Assembly (NCBI RefSeq): GCF_001729485.1
Contig: NZ_CP017157.1
Coordinates: 1,860,001 to 1,924,000, forward strand
Origin: Streptomyces lydicus
GTDB lineage: Bacteria > Actinomycetota > Actinomycetes > Streptomycetales > Streptomycetaceae
Direction of reading: 5' to 3'
Length of the DNA stretch: 64,000 nt
The position numbers were made by a program, and so were the translations under genes. The notes below the pieces were generated by a model. That model did not search any database. It was not told the origin of the DNA and saw nothing but the letters and a program-made list of their open reading frames with translations. Positions 47,276-55,269 of the stretch are shown piece by piece (the first letter of the stretch is position 1; every line of letters begins with the position of its first letter).

Positions 47276-47677
47276 ATGAACCGCGAAGACCGCTACGCAT
47301 ACGGCATGAAGGTCCTGGAGCAGGTCGACGGCGAAGCGGGGCAGCGCATCGTCGACTCCCTCGCCGACACCTCACCGGAGCTGGGCCACCAGGTGGTCGC
47401 CTGGGCCTTCGGCGACATGTACGCCCGCCCCGAACTCCCCCCGCGCGACCGCCAGTTGGTCACCCTCGGCGTGCTGACGGCCCTCGGCGGCTGCGAGATC
47501 GAACTCGACGTGCACATCAACGCCGCCCTCAACGTCGGCCTGACCCCCACCGAGATCACCGAGGCCCTGCTGCACTCAGCCGTCTACTGCGGCATGCCCC
47601 GCGCCATCAACGCCACCCTCACAGCCAAAAAGGTCTTCACCGACCGCGCCCTCCTCCCCCTCACCAACATCAGCTGA
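47276..47677 (+). CDS. Carboxymuconolactone decarboxylase family protein
   Basis: A 133-residue CMD/AhpD-fold protein: MNREDRYAYGMKVLEQVDGE, DMYARPELPPRDRQLVTLGVLTALGG, ELDVHINAALNVGLTPTEITEALLHSAVYCGMPRAINA. The single cysteine and adjacent histidine fit the CMD type rather than the CxxC peroxidase type. GAGGAG lies ahead of the ATG. Likely controlled by the divergent LysR protein; the true substrate in this broad family is not known. Confidence 0.9.
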   Translation: MNREDRYAYGMKVLEQVDGEAGQRIVDSLADTSPELGHQVVAWAFGDMYARPELPPRDRQLVTLGVLTALGGCEIELDVHINAALNVGLTPTEITEALLHSAVYCGMPRAINATLTAKKVFTDRALLPLTNIS

Positions 47678-47907
47678 CCCCCCCCGCGAGTCCACCAAGG
47701 GCCGCCCCCCGATAACGGGTAGCGGCCCTCGCGCAGCCGGATCAGGCGACCACATCGCCAACCCGGCCCGGCGCGAGGCCCGTTCGGTGCGAGCGCGACA
47801 GAACGGACAGCGCATTATCCCGGTGCGGTGGGTGATGGCACTGTTACAGTCCGGCTGTCCCGGAAGCACAGGGATACAAGGGGAAAAAGGATAATGAGGG
47901 GGCACAG

Positions 47908-49509
47908 TTGCGCATACGTCTGAGACGGATGACCGCGGCGATCGGGGCGGCGCTCGCGTTGGCCCTGGCGCCCATCGCGGGGACCGCGGCGGCACAGGAG
48001 ACGGGCACCGCGGCCGTCACCGCCATGGACTTCACCCCGTCCGCAGTGGACGCGACGCCCGGCGGCGAGGCCGTCACGCTCCGCTGGACGATGACGGACA
48101 CCACTCCAGGCGCCGACGGCATGAGCGTGCGGGTCTCCCTGCGCCGTCAGGGCGCGACGGCCGGCACCTACCTGGGAGTGCCACTGGTCGGGCAGTACGA
48201 CGTGGGCTCCTACGGCCAGGACATCAAGCTGGTCCCCGGCTCGACGCCCCAGGAGGCCACCTACGAGTGGACGCTGGCCGTTCCGCAGTACGCGGCCGGA
48301 ACGTCGGTCACCTGGGCCGTCACCCGCCTGGAGGCGTGGGATCACCGGGGCACCTCGCTGGACTGGGACGCCGCCCGGTTGGGTGCGTTCCACAGCACGT
48401 TCAAGGCGAAGACGCTTGCCGACGTGCAGGGTCCGACGTACGAAAACCTCGCGGTGGACAACGAACAGGAACCGTACGTCTACGCCGGCAGGGGCTCGTC
48501 GAACATGACCTACGAGCTTGACGTGCACGACCCCCAGGCAGGGATCTCCGGCGGCAACTTGACGCTGACCGGCCCCGGAGGACGACACCTGACCGGCTCG
48601 TTCGCCATCAAGTGGACCTGGGACGAGGGCTACCAAGGGTGTGGCTACATCGGGTGGGGCCAGACGGAAGCCATGTCCTGCCGTGTGTCAGTGGTGTTCC
48701 CCGCACACACGGCATCGGGCACCTGGACCGTCTCGAAGGTCGACCTCACCGACAACGCGGGCAACACCAGCACGTATGACCACCTCTCGGCCGCGGCCGT
48801 CCACGTCACCTCCAACAACGTGCTTTCCGCGGACGGATTCACCGTGACGCCGAACCCGGTGGACACCTGGCACGGCGCCCGGACGACCAAGGTCGTTTTC
48901 CGGCCCCACGGGGCCCGGGGCGGGGTCGCGTCGGCGGTCGTGCACACCAACAGCGCCAACGGCTGTCGGCAGCCCTCCACCAAGGCCACGACCGCGGCGG
49001 ATGGCACCGTCTCGGTGGACTACGGCGTGCCGCGGTGGGCCTTCACCTGCCCCGTCACCGGCCTGATCATCACGGACAACGCCGGTGATGTCGCCCTGTA
49101 CGGCTCGGAGTTCGGCGCACCGGAGACCGGCCTGACGATCACTTCTGCACCGGACAGCGTGCTGCCCCAGATCGACCGGGCCACGCTCTCGCCCGCCGAC
49201 GTGCCGGCAACCGACCACTCCACGGAGGTTCGGCTCACCGTCAACGTCTCGGGTACCACCTCCGGTGTCGACGGCTACGACGTCTCCCTGATCGACTCCT
49301 CCGGCCAGGTGTACCCCGTGGTGTCCGGCGGCACCTCACCGCTTTTCAGCGGTCCGCTGACCGCGACCTTCGCACTCCCTTCCCACGTGACCCCGGGCAC
49401 GTACACCGTCGCCCTGACGCTCTCCGACCAAGCGAACAAGTCCTCCCGCTTCGGCTTCCCGAACGGCACTCCGATGCCGGGTGGCCCGCTGACTCTGACG
49501 GTCACCTGA
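47908..49509 (+). CDS. Secreted protein with Ig-like repeats
   Basis: A 533-residue exported protein with a Sec signal peptide (MRIRLRRMTAAIGAALALALAPIAGTAAA-QE). The mature part consists of several beta-sandwich segments of ~100-130 residues with recurring phrases such as SGTWTVSKVDLTDNAGNTSTY and PGTYTVALTLSDQANKSSR, typical of Ig/Big-like repeats. It starts at TTG 47908, preceded by GAGGGGG; a rare start but the only one that gives the signal peptide. No enzyme motif seen. Probably an extracellular binding or structural protein. Confidence 0.72.
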   Translation: MRIRLRRMTAAIGAALALALAPIAGTAAAQETGTAAVTAMDFTPSAVDATPGGEAVTLRWTMTDTTPGADGMSVRVSLRRQGATAGTYLGVPLVGQYDVGSYGQDIKLVPGSTPQEATYEWTLAVPQYAAGTSVTWAVTRLEAWDHRGTSLDWDAARLGAFHSTFKAKTLADVQGPTYENLAVDNEQEPYVYAGRGSSNMTYELDVHDPQAGISGGNLTLTGPGGRHLTGSFAIKWTWDEGYQGCGYIGWGQTEAMSCRVSVVFPAHTASGTWTVSKVDLTDNAGNTSTYDHLSAAAVHVTSNNVLSADGFTVTPNPVDTWHGARTTKVVFRPHGARGGVASAVVHTNSANGCRQPSTKATTAADGTVSVDYGVPRWAFTCPVTGLIITDNAGDVALYGSEFGAPETGLTITSAPDSVLPQIDRATLSPADVPATDHSTEVRLTVNVSGTTSGVDGYDVSLIDSSGQVYPVVSGGTSPLFSGPLTATFALPSHVTPGTYTVALTLSDQANKSSRFGFPNGTPMPGGPLTLTVT

Positions 49510-49704
49510 GGCTGTCCCGTCGGGGCGCCGAGCGGCTCCAGAGGGATGATTTCCACATGTGCTGTCCTGCCAGCGGCTTCTGGCTGTGGTCTCCGCCCGG
49601 TTGGTGGCAATACTGGCGGGAACCCGGCTGGACGCCCGGAAACTCAAGCCGTTGACCACGGCAACGGGTGCTCGTAGTTCAGGACGGTCACTCAGATCCG
49701 GACT

Positions 49705-49923
49705 TCACGCCGCGGACACGGAGAGCGGCGGAGGATCGTTGGCCGCGGCCTGACCGCCCGCCACCGAAAGCGACCGTCGGCACCATGGAACGGAAGCCGG
49801 CTGTACAGGACCGCCAGACGGCACGCGATCACCGGGGTTGATTCCTGCTTCGGCCGGGAGGCCGAGAGGGAGCGTGACGTGCCCGTCCTTGTCGATGATC
49901 AGTTCGTTGGGGCTGCGGATCAC
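49705..49923 (-). pseudogene. AbrB/MazE-like antitoxin remnant
   Basis: The first ~34 residues, including ELIIDKDGHVTLPLGLPAEAGINPGDRV, look like an AbrB/SpoVT swapped-hairpin DNA-binding domain of an antitoxin. After GDRV the sequence turns into unrelated low-complexity residues, as after a frameshift or truncation. GTG start, no clear ribosome-binding site. No toxin gene is adjacent. It marks the left edge of the defence region. A very small intact protein is the alternative. I see nothing definite in 49510-49704. Confidence 0.4.
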
Positions 49924-49995
49924 TCGGTGTCATTCGGAAGTGCGGGGCACCGCCGGGCGCTGCGGCGTGCGCCCGGCGGCGAGGACGGTTCGGCG

Positions 49996-50901
49996 TCACC
50001 CGAGCGGAACGGACGTGCGACCTCGGTCGCGGAGCCGGCCCAGGTGCGCATTGATGTCCTCGAAGAGGCGGGTGAGGGTATCGACGGACGCGGTGGGGGC
50101 GGTGCCGTCGGCGGGACCGTCGGGGAGACGGTCCCAGGCGACAGGGGGAGCGGAGTCGGCCTCGTCGATCCAGGCCAGCAGCTCCGCGTCGTCCGGGAGT
50201 TCGTCGGGCCCGATGATCTCGTACATCAGGGTGCTGCCGGCGATGCCGATGGCCTTGCACAGCGCGTTCAACTGGTCGCCCATGCGGGGAGCGTCGGATG
50301 CGGCCAGATTTTCCATGACTCGGAGGACGGCCAGCGCGGTGGGGCGGTGGTCCATGATACCGAGGCGTAGGGCGGTGTTGAGGAAGTCCTGGTTGCCGCA
50401 GGCCGCCTCGACGGGACGGTAGTCGGCACCGTTGCGGCACATCTCAGCCGCCCACCAGAGCCGGGCGAACGCCTGGACGGAGCTGCCTCCCACGAATCGG
50501 GACGCCTGCACGACGGGCGTCCGTCGCGCGTCCTCGCCGACTACCGGGAGGTGCCGCCACGTGACGTAGTCCGGAGCGACGACCATGGCGAGGTATGCCC
50601 ACAGATCCTTGTCGGAAGCCTCGCTCCTGGTCAGTCGCAGGGTCGCGTGCAGGCGCGGCGCGAGCCAGGGGTCTGCGTCGGTGCGGTCGCTCGCGAAGCG
50701 TGCCATGGCCTGGTCCAGCAGTTCCCGGACCGGTGCGGTGTTCCACCGCACCGACGGATCGGCGATCACGGTCGCGGCGCGCAGCAGAGCGACCTGGGCG
50801 GGCGGCTCGGCTCCGGACAGAACAGCCTGGTTGAGGTGACGGGTGGCCACCCCCACCGGCAGCAGGGCGAGTCGATTCTCGCTGGCATGCTCGAACTTCA
50901 C
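49996..50901 (-). CDS. DUF6339-like protein of the leftward defence operon
   Basis: A 301-residue helical protein: WAYLAMVVAPDYVTWRHLP, RFVGGSSVQAFARLWWAAEMCRNGADYRPVEAACGNQDFLNTALRLGIMDHR. The W-rich DYVxWR and ARLWWAAEMxxNGxDY stretches resemble DUF6339 proteins, which I recall as companions of HATPase/Z1-type defence loci. Start GTG 50901 has GGGAGAA upstream and overlaps the previous stop by four bases. Last gene of a three-gene coupled operon. Function unknown; family assignment moderate. Confidence 0.7.
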   Translation of the reverse strand: MKFEHASENRLALLPVGVATRHLNQAVLSGAEPPAQVALLRAATVIADPSVRWNTAPVRELLDQAMARFASDRTDADPWLAPRLHATLRLTRSEASDKDLWAYLAMVVAPDYVTWRHLPVVGEDARRTPVVQASRFVGGSSVQAFARLWWAAEMCRNGADYRPVEAACGNQDFLNTALRLGIMDHRPTALAVLRVMENLAASDAPRMGDQLNALCKAIGIAGSTLMYEIIGPDELPDDAELLAWIDEADSAPPVAWDRLPDGPADGTAPTASVDTLTRLFEDINAHLGRLRDRGRTSVPLG

Positions 50902-51875
50902 CGGTCTTCTCCCTGGGACGAGCGGGCGGTGAGGCGCAGCGTCGTGGCGAGCTGCTTGGGCAGTTGGGCGCGCAGCGCGGCGGCGTACTGGATGCGGGAC
51001 TGCAGCTCGGTCCAGCCGTAGCCCTCCTCGCGTCGTGCCCGCAGTTCGACGATCGCGTCCGCGGGGGACAGTCCGGGGAGAACGTCGGGGAGCATGGTTT
51101 CGAGGACGGACTCGCGCCACCCGATGGGGATCCGCGGCCGGCCGTTCTCGTCCAACTCGATTTCGCTCACAGCCGCGTGGAACATCGTCTCCCATACGTC
51201 GCTGACGATCTGGGCGTTGACAAGAGCGGCCGTCGCCTTCTCCACGGTGCTGCTGCCGCGCAGCAGAGCGGTCAGCCCCTCGATGCCCTGGTTCAGGTAG
51301 ACGGTCGGCATGTCACCGGAGGTGTCGACGAACCAGGGTGCATCCTTGAGCGGGCGCAGCCAAGCGTACGGGCCGTCACGGAAGTCCGCCTCAACGATAC
51401 GGATCTCCTTGTCCCGGACGGGGGTCTCGGCCTGGAGGTCGATCACCCAGTCGGTCTCGCTCCGTCCGATCATGCGCCCCCGGACCCCCTCGACCGCCGC
51501 CACGATCTGCACGCCGAGGGTGGCCCGGGAACGGTGCCGGGATCGGCGCATCCGCACGGAGCCCTGCCAGGCGCCGGAGCCGCGGTCCTTGGTGAGGCGT
51601 TGAACGGTTCTGGTATTGGTGGTCGACTCCTTCAGCACGGCCACGCAGGCGAGTTCGGACCAGGGGCCGTAGGCGATCTCTTCCTCCGGCAGCACGGCCC
51701 GGACGTCGAACACCGCCTCCTGCCAGTCGTCGCGGCCGGCGTCGTCGAGGGCGACGGTCTGCAGTGAGGGGGAGATCCTGGCGTACTCGAGCGGGCGGCT
51801 GTCGACCCGGACACGGGTGATCTCGACCTCGGCCCGTCCACTCAGGACGGCATAGGGGTAGATGATCCGGCTCAT
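50898..51875 (-). CDS. Unrecognised 325-residue protein of the defence operon
   Basis: Begins MSRIIYPYAVLSGRAEVEIT. The N-terminal ~170 residues are beta-rich with alternating charged and hydrophobic residues; the C-terminal part is helical (SSTVEKATAALVNAQIVSDVWETMFHAAVSEI; ALRAQLPKQLATTLRLTA). I found no catalytic motif and recognise no family. Its start overlaps the HATPase stop as ATGA and its stop overlaps the DUF6339-like start, so the three proteins are made together and probably work as one complex. It could be a structural or recognition subunit. Confidence 0.75.
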   Translation of the reverse strand: MSRIIYPYAVLSGRAEVEITRVRVDSRPLEYARISPSLQTVALDDAGRDDWQEAVFDVRAVLPEEEIAYGPWSELACVAVLKESTTNTRTVQRLTKDRGSGAWQGSVRMRRSRHRSRATLGVQIVAAVEGVRGRMIGRSETDWVIDLQAETPVRDKEIRIVEADFRDGPYAWLRPLKDAPWFVDTSGDMPTVYLNQGIEGLTALLRGSSTVEKATAALVNAQIVSDVWETMFHAAVSEIELDENGRPRIPIGWRESVLETMLPDVLPGLSPADAIVELRARREEGYGWTELQSRIQYAAALRAQLPKQLATTLRLTARSSQGEDR

Positions 51876-53998
51876 GGACGTGCAGCTCCTTCGACGGCCT
51901 TGTGCAGGGTCACGGTGACGTTGGTCCGGCTGGCGGTCACCGGGTGGCTGTCGACGTCGGTGACACCGCTGAACATCGCGTACCGGACACCTGGGGCGAC
52001 GACGAGGACGTCGCCGGAGAAGGAGCAGTTCTCCGTGGCGGTCAGTTCGGCCCAGCGGACCGGGCTTCCGGCGCCCGACCCGCCGGCGCCGAAGCATACG
52101 GTCGGCGAGAGGTGCCAGGGATCGTCCTGCTGCGGGACGGCGACGCGCACGCGCAGTGACCATGCCCCGATGGTGTCGACCTCGCCGTCGATGTCGTCGA
52201 CGGCGGGGTAACCGCGGCCGCGACGGACGCCCTTCCGCCCACCGCCGGTTGCCGCGGTGAGCCTCAGCAGGCTCCGCAGCAGCTCGGGGCCGGCTCCGTC
52301 GGCGGGTGTGACGGCCCGCGCGCCGAGGGTCGCGCGCAGGGTGTCGTCGGCCGCCACACGGAACTCGTCGAGGCGCTTCTTCGCTCCGCGCACGTATGTG
52401 TCGGACAGCTCCTCCGTCCACTCCCAGCGGTTGTGCTCGGGGGGCTCCGACGCGCGAAGGAATGCCTCGGCGCGCACGACGTCCTCCCCATCGCGGGCGG
52501 TGGCGAAGCCGGCGAGCAGAACTGCCTGGTAGGGCTCGACGCCGAGGCCCAGGTTGCGTGGCCTGCGGCCGGTGATCCTCATGCGATTGCCGCGCATGGA
52601 AACGACCTGACTGTGCGTCCGGTCACTCTCGTCCGCCGGCGTGATCAGCAGCACTGCGTCATGGGTGACAGCAGTGGACCCCTTGCCGTCGGTGCGCAGC
52701 GGTGGCACGGTGAGCGTGACGGTGCGCTCGACCACGTCGGTCCGGCTGGTGAGCTCGGTGACGGTCTCTCCGGCAAGGTAGGCACGCAGGGCGCGGGCCA
52801 GGGCGGGGCGGCGCTGCTCGGGGCTGACGCGGGTCTCCGGGATCAACTCGGCCCCGTTACGCAGGGTCCGGACCGATGCCTCCAGCAGCGGTGGCACCGT
52901 GTCCGTTCCGGTCATCGCTGCCCAGAAGTTCTCCGCCAAGGAGTCGCAGAGCTTGTTGTGCATGGCCTGGAGACCCTCGTCCCCGGCCGCGACGGCGGCG
53001 GCGTCATGGGCACCGACCACCAGGAAGGAAGTACCGGGGTCCTCGCCCTCACGCTCCAGATGAAGCCTCGCGGTCTCCTGCTCGACGCCCCACCAGGAGC
53101 GGGAGACGTTCTCGAAGGCACGGTCACTGTCCGGTTCGCCGAACCAGGCCGGTCCGGCGAACGCCTCGCCACCCACCTCGCGCCAGGGTAGGTCCAGGCG
53201 ACCGATCAACCGCCTTGCTGTGCGGCCCTCGTGGGGGACCGAGAGAGTGCTGTTGATGAGGACGAGGCCAAGGCGACTGGTGGCCCAGAGAGTCGCCTTG
53301 CCCAGGCCGTAGGAGCCGCCGGCCCGGCGGTTGTCGCCCTTGTGGCTGTCGAGTTGACGACGGACAACGGCGGCGAAGCGGCCGTCCTCGTACTCGGGGC
53401 CGGTGAGACCGTTGGAGTTGTAGTCGTCGACCCGGAGCAGCAGGAGTGAGCCGGAGGCTTCCATCTCCCGCAGCCCCTCGGCGAGTGCACGGCCGACCTT
53501 CTGGTCGGTGGTCGCGGCCGCGGCGTAATGGGCCTTGAGCGATTCCCACTGCACGGCATCCAGGAAGCTGCGAAGGTGTTCACCGGTGAGCTCGTGCAGG
53601 ATGTACCGGACGCGGACCGGCCGCGTGGGGTCACGCCGCTCGTCGAGAGAGTTCTGCGTTGCCTCGCGTGCGAGGACACCGAGGTCAGCGTCGAAGGCGA
53701 ACGCCGCCGCGTTGCCGAACTCCCTTCCACCGTCGGCGTGCGCCGGGCGGTGGTACCAGGTCACCGGCCTTGCAGCGACAGCGTCGCTTGTGCGTTCGTA
53801 CACGGTGGCCAGATCGGTGTCGAAGACATCGGCGATCAGGCGCACCGTCTCCGGCCGTGGCTGGGCCCGACCAGTGATCCAAGCGGACACGGCGGCCCGG
53901 GTGACGCCGACCGTGGTCGCGAGCTCGGCCTGGGTCATGTCTCGACGTCGGAGCTGCCTCCCGAGCCAGGGTCCGAAGTCTTCACTCTCATCGATCAC
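51872..53998 (-). CDS. Xre-HTH fused to HATPase (defence-type GHKL ATPase)
   Basis: A 708-residue protein. Residues 11-66 are an Xre helix-turn-helix (RRDMTQAELATTVGVTRAAVSAWITGRAQP). A GHKL ATPase follows: N-box REATQNSLDE with N116, G1-like DDYNSNGLTG at 191-200, G2-like GGSYGLGKATLW at 227-238. The remaining ~450 residues include an S5-like region and a beta-rich end without known motifs. GTG at 53998 has GGAGGGG upstream. MORC/Hsp90-like ATPases occur in several restriction-like systems. The fused HTH would let it repress its own promoter, where a dyad overlaps the -35. Confidence 0.8.
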   Translation of the reverse strand: MIDESEDFGPWLGRQLRRRDMTQAELATTVGVTRAAVSAWITGRAQPRPETVRLIADVFDTDLATVYERTSDAVAARPVTWYHRPAHADGGREFGNAAAFAFDADLGVLAREATQNSLDERRDPTRPVRVRYILHELTGEHLRSFLDAVQWESLKAHYAAAATTDQKVGRALAEGLREMEASGSLLLLRVDDYNSNGLTGPEYEDGRFAAVVRRQLDSHKGDNRRAGGSYGLGKATLWATSRLGLVLINSTLSVPHEGRTARRLIGRLDLPWREVGGEAFAGPAWFGEPDSDRAFENVSRSWWGVEQETARLHLEREGEDPGTSFLVVGAHDAAAVAAGDEGLQAMHNKLCDSLAENFWAAMTGTDTVPPLLEASVRTLRNGAELIPETRVSPEQRRPALARALRAYLAGETVTELTSRTDVVERTVTLTVPPLRTDGKGSTAVTHDAVLLITPADESDRTHSQVVSMRGNRMRITGRRPRNLGLGVEPYQAVLLAGFATARDGEDVVRAEAFLRASEPPEHNRWEWTEELSDTYVRGAKKRLDEFRVAADDTLRATLGARAVTPADGAGPELLRSLLRLTAATGGGRKGVRRGRGYPAVDDIDGEVDTIGAWSLRVRVAVPQQDDPWHLSPTVCFGAGGSGAGSPVRWAELTATENCSFSGDVLVVAPGVRYAMFSGVTDVDSHPVTASRTNVTVTLHKAVEGAARP

Positions 53999-54065
53999 TG
54001 CGGGCGTTCCCCTCCGCTGAGCCGCCGACCCTGCATGCCGCCGGATATTCATGCTGGTCAGAAGC

Positions 54066-54103
54066 ATGCTAGCAGTGCAATTTGACATTGACAATGTGTC
54101 AAA
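54066..54103 (-). promoter_or_regulatory. Promoter and dyad operator of the HTH-HATPase operon
   Basis: On the minus strand TTGTCA (54094-54089) and TAGCAT (54071-54066) are separated by exactly 17 bases, a consensus-like housekeeping promoter. Over the -35 lies a dyad with outer arms TTTGACA (54081-54087) and TGTCAAA (54097-54103) and an inner CATTG-A-CAATG. Its overlap with the promoter suggests repression, plausibly by the HTH of the encoded protein. Confidence 0.65.
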
Positions 54104-54592
54104 TGTTTTTGTCGGCAGTCCATTTCGGACTGCGCTAGCAGACGCTTGACGATGAATGGCAGCACCCCTCTTCGGTGGATGAAGGTGGGGTTGGCGATGC
54201 GGGAAAGGTGCGAACTTGCGGCGCCCGCCTGTGTGTTCGTCGCTCAGGGTAGGGTTGAAACCATCAAAAGCAGGGCGATTGGGGCGCATGGGTGGTTGAA
54301 GCTTCCCTGTGATGCGGAGTATCGCTGGACACAGATGAGAGGCCCATGCCATCTTGATGTGTAGCTGACGCCCCGTCGATTCACTTAGGCGGCAGCCTAG
54401 TTGAGGTATTCGTGGGCTCTCTTCGGCGTGTCCATGTACAGCAATTGCACAGACTGGGCGTCCTGTTCGGTTGCGCGCCGGACCGAGTGCCCCTCGCCAC
54501 TGGATGTGCCTCGGAGCGACACCAGTGCACCTTGTTCCTCCCTGTTCCATGCGCCGTTGTATCGACCTCGCCGTGCCCGTATGGAGGCTGCC
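54104..54592. other. AT-richer intergenic region without a convincing gene
   Basis: This 489-base stretch between the two defence operons is less GC-rich than its surroundings and has irregular codon patterns in every frame. Two short open frames (54146-54364 plus, 54397-54654 minus) lack ribosome-binding sites and codon bias. It probably holds control sequences or remains of older genes. Confidence 0.5.
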
Positions 54593-55078
54593 GTGACCCT
54601 GCTTTCGCCCAGCGACGACGACATGCCGTCGTTGATCCAGACGTACAACTCCATGGATCTGTACCTGCGTTCGGAGTTCCTCGACGCGATCGGGAAAACG
54701 CGGGAGGGTTGGAGGTCGATGGTCGCGGCTCACGAGCGGCAGCGGCGGGCTATCGGTGAGCAACGCGCGTCTGCCAATGCGGAGCAGACGGAGGGGAGTT
54801 CGGCGTCGGAACGCGACCGCAGCGAGTCGTCCGACCGCAAGGCGGTGGTGATTGCCATTCGTCTTGCGAGGGCGAGGAAGCGCATCGATTTCCTGCTCGA
54901 TGCCGGTGAGGGCAATGGCAATGCCCGTTCGGGGCGGTACAGGTCCGCTCCTCCGCCGCGTGGGTTCGCCGCCACCGGCCCGGGACGGCGCCGTTCCGGC
55001 GGCGGTCGTCGTTCTGGGTTCCGGGGGCGTCCCGACGTTCCCCTCATCAGGATTGTCATCATGCTGTCCGAGGAGTAG
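54593..55078 (+). CDS. Hypothetical charged protein between the defence operons
   Basis: A 161-residue protein from the GTG at 54593, five bases after TGGAGG; an ATG at 54581 would add four residues. Residues 1-35 look globular (PSLIQTYNSMDLYLRSEFLDAIGKTREGW); residues 40-90 are strongly charged and helical, perhaps a coiled coil; the end is Arg/Gly-rich (RRRSGGGRRSGFRGRP). Family unknown. It lies 191 bases ahead of the helicase operon on the same strand. Confidence 0.55.
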   Translation: MTLLSPSDDDMPSLIQTYNSMDLYLRSEFLDAIGKTREGWRSMVAAHERQRRAIGEQRASANAEQTEGSSASERDRSESSDRKAVVIAIRLARARKRIDFLLDAGEGNGNARSGRYRSAPPPRGFAATGPGRRRSGGGRRSGFRGRPDVPLIRIVIMLSEE

Positions 55079-55269
55079 GGGCGGGGGTGGTGGCCGGCCC
55101 TCCGATCCCCCTGCAGGATCGGAGGGCTGGCTCCGGATGTTGCCGGCGCGGATGCCCTAGAGGGATCGACGCGCTCTGTATTTCCGGTAAGTGCACAACT
55201 TTTCTGTTTACCGTCGGTCTTCATCTTGATACTTGGTTCGGGTCATCCCGGGCAGGAAGCAGCTGGGTC

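Noticed and set aside
54146..54364. Plus-strand 72-codon ORF in the gap between the defence operons
   Set aside because: It begins at TTG without a ribosome-binding site and lacks the third-position G/C bias of real genes here.
54397..54654. Minus-strand 85-codon ORF
   Set aside because: No ribosome-binding site, weak codon bias, and it overlaps the start of the better supported plus-strand gene at 54593.
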